A DNA stretch of 64,000 nucleotides from Saposhnikovia divaricata (taxonomy: Eukaryota > Streptophyta > Magnoliopsida > Apiales > Apiaceae), in NCBI GenBank assembly GCA_036435485.1, contig CM071598.1, positions 102,856,501-102,920,500 of the forward strand. The letters run 5' to 3'. Below the pieces are notes generated by a model, which saw only the letters and a list, made by a program, of their open reading frames with translations, ran no database searches and was not told where the DNA came from. The stretch's first letter is position 1. Every line of letters begins with the position of its first letter. Below, in pieces: positions 59,790-64,000 of this stretch. Both the position numbers and the translations under genes were made by a program.

Positions 59790-60084
59790 TGGCCGCAAGT
59801 GCTTGTTCTTTTGTCCCATATTTCAGAAAAGCATAGCATGTATTAATAAAATAGATATCCAATAAAAACTCTTAAGAGCATTTGGGAACAATCAGATAGT
59901 GAGATAAGTAATGAACTAAAGGCCGTAAAATAATTGAAGATACTCTTGGCAAATGTACCTTTATTCGTCTGCTGAGAACCTCGCAGAATTTGCAAGTCTT
60001 TCATGTCTCCATATAGTGAAAACAAGTCGGAAACTTCAAGCTCGGTCACATTTTTTGGAAGCATACCGAAAAAGAGCTTGTGTT
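59220..60084 (-). pseudogene. Bruno/CELF-like RNA-binding protein gene fragment
   Basis: Three exons on the minus strand: 59959-60084 (EHKLFFGMLPKNVTELEVSD ... LQILRGSQQTNK), 59758-59837 (YAFLKYGTKEQALAAIEALN) and 59220-59333 (GATIPLVVKWADTEKERLAR). Together they form the second RRM and linker of plant BRN1/BRN2-like proteins, which bind U-rich motifs in transcript 3' UTRs. The middle exon's acceptor is cat instead of cag, so normal splicing is lost. Earlier exons (first RRM) are not found to the right, and the third exon runs directly into hAT transposase sequence. A pseudogene or captured gene fragment. Confidence 0.85.
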
Positions 60085-60139
60085 CTGGTTAGAGAAAAAC
60101 ATAAAGTTTCAGCCTATCTAATCAAAGATTAGATGTATG

Positions 60140-60762
60140 TGTTGGGCCGTGCAACATCCATTAACTCCACATTAGTATAATATTGTCCGCTTTGGGCAGT
60201 GGCCAAGCCCGCACAGATTTGTTTTTGGGCTCCTCCCAAAAGACCTCATACTAATGGAGTTATTTTGGCTGCTTATATTCAAGATAAATCTTCTTTATCT
60301 TATCGATGTGGGACTTGGGTTGACACCCACTCTACAATCTCCCCTCAATCCAAGAACCACCTATCATGCGACTCTTATGCCGCCGCTATTCATCTGTGGC
60401 TCCTAATCTTGCGGGACACGCCGCCCGACCACCTCAGTGTCAGGAAGACTTCCGACACAAGCCGTCTAAGATCTCCAACTGTAGTTCTGGAGAGCCTCCC
60501 ACACCACACAACTTGTAGCCCGCAACCCTAGGATCAACTTATTGACCATCGGCTTTGATACCACTTGTTGGGCCGTACAACACCCATTTACTCCAAATTA
60601 GTATAATATTGTCGGCTCTGGACCATGGCTAAGCCCACACGAATTTGTTTTTGGGCTTCTCCCAAAAGGCCACATACTAATGGAGTTATTTTGGCTGCTT
60701 ATATTCAAGATAAATCTTCTTTATCTTATCGATGTGGGACTTGGGTTGACACCCACTCTACA
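60140..60762 (-). mobile_element. TRIM, 623 bp, TSD GTATG
   Basis: Two 197-bp LTRs (60140-60336, 60566-60762) run from TGTTGGGCCGT to CACTCTACA. GTATG is repeated exactly at 60135-60139 and 60763-60767. The primer-binding site tggtatcaaagcc (minus strand) is at 60551-60563 and a polypurine tract (attgaggggagat, minus strand) at 60337-60349, so it is minus-oriented. The internal 229 bp are GC-rich but non-coding. The 110-codon plus-strand frame at 60199-60531 crosses LTR and internal sequence antisense to the element and is not considered a gene. Confidence 0.96.
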
Positions 60763-60767
60763 GTATG

Positions 60768-61162
60768 TTGACAATATAAATGAGTACACATGAGGTTGCA
60801 GATTTTTAATTTCCATGTTCCAGTTGGATCCGATTGGATCCACTTTAAGAATAAAGGTCTACATCAACCATTTTACACACATTATATTAGATATCAAAAT
60901 GTATGATACAGAATGTCGAGAATTCAAATCTTGTAAAATATTATTGATATCGTGATTTCGGAATACTATTGCATGCAAAAATTTGAGCTCCCGATGGTCT
61001 CCTATGATATTTGGAAGCCTTGCGTTTTCTCTGATACTCTCTTATCTCTTTTGAATGGGATTGAAGTTGAGTTTTGTGAAAAAAAATGAAATAAAAGACT
61101 CATTTTTTATCCATATATATTTACTAGTAAAAATGGCACTTTTGTTTTTTTTAATAATTTTA
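60768..61162. other. intergenic, nothing recognised
   Basis: No gene or repeat end seen; the missing upstream exons of the Bruno-like gene are not here. Confidence 0.5.
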
Positions 61163-62897
61163 CTAGCTTATAACCCGTGCAATACATGAGTTTCTTATAT
61201 TATATTATAAACTTTATTTAATATTATAATTATGTTTTTATATAATAATTATTTTTAATAATTTTAATAAATTTAATTTGATATAATTTAATATACTCAT
61301 GTTTACAGATTATACTAATGTTTCCTTATTATAAACAACGTATACGATTTTTAATATATTTTATTAATAATTTAGAAATATGCTGTGATATTTTCGGATA
61401 TATATTAATGATTGTAAGATTTGTTGTAAATTAAAACGGTAACGTGTTTTAATTATAAAGGAAATATTAATGATTGAAAGATATGATACGATTAATCTTT
61501 TTAGGTGTTTATAAAAGGTAATTTATTCAACTGTAAATGTGAAAAAGGCAATCGACTAATTACCATTAATTATATTATGTTATTATTTATTTTAGGTGTT
61601 ATATTTTTCTTGAAAATTATGGTGTGATATTTTCGGGTATATATATTAATGATTGTAATATTTGTTTTAAATAAAAAAAGGTAATGTGTTTTAATTCGAA
61701 AGAAAATATTAATGCTCGAAAGAAATGATACGATTGATGTTTTTAGGTATTTATAAAAGGTAATATGTTCAACTAAAGTAAATATGAAAAAGGCAATCGA
61801 CTAATTACCATTAATTTTATTATGTTAATCAACTAATTACCATTAATTATAACATATTTTAATTCGAAAGGAAATATTAATGATGGAAAGATATGATACG
61901 ATTGATGTTTTTAGGTGTTTATAAAAGGTAATATCTCGACTAATTACCATTAATTATATTATGTTATTATTTATTTTAGGTGTATTTATTTTTCTTTATA
62001 ATGAAGGGTAAATAAGTAAATTCACGAAGTACCAAAAAACAGATACCAAAACTTTCAATGTTTCGGCTTTTATATAATAGTATAAAATAATTTAATATAC
62101 TCATGTTTACGGATTATAATAATGTTTCTTATTATAAACAACGTATACAATTTTTAATATATTTTATTAATAATTGAGAAAAATGCTGTGATATTTTTGG
62201 GTATATATTAATGATTGTAAGATTAGTTGTAAATTAAAAAGGTAACATATTTTAATTATAAAGAAAATATTAATTATTGAAAGATATGATACGATTGATC
62301 TTTTTAGGTATTTATAAAAGGTAATATCTTCAACTAAAATTAAATGTGAAAAAGGCAATCGACTAATTACCATTAATTATATTATCTTATTATTTATTTT
62401 AGGTGTTATATTTTTCTTGAAAATTATGGTGTGATATTTTTGGGTATATATTAATGATTGTAAGATTTGTTTTAAATTAAAAAGGTAACGTGTTTTAATT
62501 CGAAAGAAAATATTAATACTCAAAAGATATGATACGATTAATGTTTTTAGGTGTTTATAAAAGGTAATATGTTCAACTAAAAGTAAATATGAAAAAGCAA
62601 TCGACTAATTACCATTAATTTTATTATGTTAATCGACTAATTACCATTAAATATAACATGTTTTAATTCGAAAGAAAATATTAATGATGGAAAGATATGA
62701 TACGATTGATGTTTTTAGGTGTTTATAAAAGGTAATATCTCGACTAATTACCATTAATTATATTATATTATTATTTATTTTAGGTGAATTTATTTTTCTG
62801 AAGGGTAAATAAGTAAATTCATGAAGTACCAAAAAACAGGTACCAAACAATAGGTACCAAAACTTTCAATGTTTCGGCTTTTATATAATAGTATAGA
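61163..62897 (-). mobile_element. non-autonomous Helitron, 1.7 kb, tandemly doubled body
   Basis: On the minus strand the 5' terminus is TCTATACTATTATATAAAAG preceded by A (62898) and the 3' terminus is GCACGGGTTATAAGCTAG followed by T (61162). TC...CTAG ends between A and T without a target duplication are the Helitron signature. A second internal 5'-end copy occurs at about 62050-62085, and the ~800-bp body (61283-62083; 62096-62897) is repeated head to tail. Within each half, blocks such as aaaggcaatcgactaattac repeat further. No RepHel protein is encoded. Confidence 0.75.
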
Positions 62898-63634
62898 TTC
62901 TATTCTATTTTCTATTTTCTAAAATAAATAGTTCTTAAATTTACTTTCTAAAATAATGATCTATTTACTCCAAAATGGTTATAAAATGATTCTCTTTTCT
63001 TCCAAAAATATGAACTCTCAATATTTTCTAAAATTAAATACCCCAAAATTGTTAATGATATAATTTAAGGCGTAAAAATATAAATATTTTATGTATTTTG
63101 CACTTATTTAAAATAAATATTTACAACAATTTAAAAATCTAAAATTTATTAAAAATCAGATAATACAATATTTTAAAATATTTTTGTAATTTGCACAAAT
63201 AAAACTGGACATGAATAAAATACCGTATCGATTCATAAAATCATAAAACAAATTCAGCTAGATGACAATAATAAAATGATCGATTTTACTAAAATTCAAA
63301 AGTAAATAAATAAAATAAATAAGATAGACGGTATCACACAATACCACCGAACGAACGATTTTAATACTTGAAAACGGAAATGTATCAAAATGAAATGAAA
63401 TATACATAATTTTATCCCTCATTTATTGAAAAACCCAATAAAATATTTATACAATAACAATAAAAAAAATCTTGAAAAATCAGGGTTGTTACACTTAAGA
63501 TGTCGAATCCTTGACTTCTCTAATATAACAAATTACTTCTCGAATTTGTACTTAGACAAATTTTCATTCTTCAAATTCCAACTGTGTTTATTTTCAACCT
63601 TCTTCTTCAATCTTGAGCCATGATCCATGGATCT
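62898..63634. other. AT-rich intergenic, nothing recognised
   Basis: Very AT-rich; the only open frames are about 60 codons with no motif. Confidence 0.6.
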
Positions 63635-64000
63635 TGTTAACACTAATACACGCAAGCGTACGTGGTCACAAGTAACATAGATAGAAGTCAAGTTCGTTCC
63701 CACAGAGATCTGGTTAGGTTTCAATTCAGTTCATGCACCTATGTAATAATGTATGATTATTATTCACTGCTAAGACAAATAACAAGATTAAGTTTTTACT
63801 AATTATAATTAACTAGGATACAAATTAACAAACTACAAATTACTAACTAATGAGAATTAAAATTGAATTACTTATATGCAAGAAAACATGGAATCCTAAC
63901 TTCATTAAATACTTCGCTTAGATCTGACGCCTTCAATCACTATATGCAATGGTTATGATATCTGATCGGATAACACGAAACAAGTACACGCTACTGTCAG
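63635..64000 (-). mobile_element. Athila/Tat-like LTR, minus orientation, runs off the window
   Basis: TGTTAACACTAATACACGCAA onwards matches the reverse complement of 4020-4370 (acgcttgcgtgatttagtg, gttcgttcccacagagatct, catataggtgattgaaggcgt-type blocks) at roughly 85% or better. It is the end of an LTR of the same family as 3006-4370. No primer-binding site is seen on its left, so it is probably an outer edge with the element to the right. Confidence 0.88.

Noticed and set aside
60199..60531. 110-codon plus-strand frame
   Set aside because: It crosses from TRIM LTR into the internal region, antisense to the element, with no protein family resemblance.
61163..62897. Possible CRISPR-like regular repeats
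   Set aside because: The repeats are long, diverged, directly joined and part of a plant Helitron; spacing is irregular.

Overview
The window is nuclear DNA from a flowering plant, almost certainly a eudicot with a large, repeat-rich genome. Evidence: a spliced GRF-INTERACTING FACTOR gene with plant-style introns, plant-type LTR retrotransposons (a chromovirus, Athila/Tat-like and Ty1/copia elements), primer-binding sites for plant initiator-Met and Asp tRNAs, a MULE, hAT elements, TRIMs, a Helitron and AT-rich intergenic DNA. The species cannot be named from the sequence. Only one gene looks intact; roughly four fifths of the window is transposable-element DNA, much of it nested.

Layout. 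1-2077: piece of a minus-oriented gypsy LTR running off the left edge. 2078-4370: 3' end and LTR of an Athila/Tat-like element. 4371-7666: long gypsy-type LTR holding a 706-bp non-autonomous hAT element with a perfect 8-bp target duplication. 7667-11384: 3' end of a copia element (decayed extra ORF, polypurine tract, LTR). 11385-12439 continuing at 36348-36627: remnants of small LTR elements, split by a 23.9-kb insertion. 12440-36342: a Tekay/Del-like chromovirus on the minus strand, bounded by the perfect 5-bp duplication TTATG. Its gag-pol carries stops and frameshifts, and it has an additional ORF between PBS and gag. Its 5' LTR was hit twice: by a 1.1-kb solo LTR (23113-24219) and by a 10.1-kb Athila/Tat-like element (25344-35470) that has an uninterrupted 1075-codon gag-protease frame and no reverse transcriptase.

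36628-42800: two opposed copies of a TRIM family, a hAT end, a solo LTR, and a 2.6-kb MULE with ~120-bp terminal inverted repeats, a perfect 9-bp duplication and a deleted catalytic core. 42874-45812: the GIF2/GIF3-type transcriptional co-activator gene (four exons, 198 aa), plus strand. 45813-50432: mostly non-coding, with relics of two minus-strand host genes (an HMA-domain-like fragment and the last exon of a HUB/BRE1-like RING ligase), a MITE and a 165-bp tandem duplication.

50433-52499: gag-protease-only copia element. 52664-57643: complete but mutated copia element with TSD ATGAT. 57648-57829: palindromic MITE. 57902-60084: broken Bruno/CELF-like RNA-binding gene, rearranged by a ~550-bp direct duplication and fused in frame to a hAT transposase tail. 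60140-60762: perfect TRIM (TSD GTATG). 61163-62897: non-autonomous Helitron with a tandemly doubled body. 63635-64000: an LTR of the same family as 3006-4370, inverted, leaving the window.

Inferred history: the tandem small-LTR remnants came first, then the chromovirus entered one of them, then its LTR received the solo LTR and the gag-protease element. The intact ORF and similar LTRs of the last suggest the most recent arrival. The recurring theme is parasitism in trans: gag-protease-only elements from two superfamilies, three TRIM copies or fragments, and several non-autonomous DNA transposons whose proteins must come from elsewhere.
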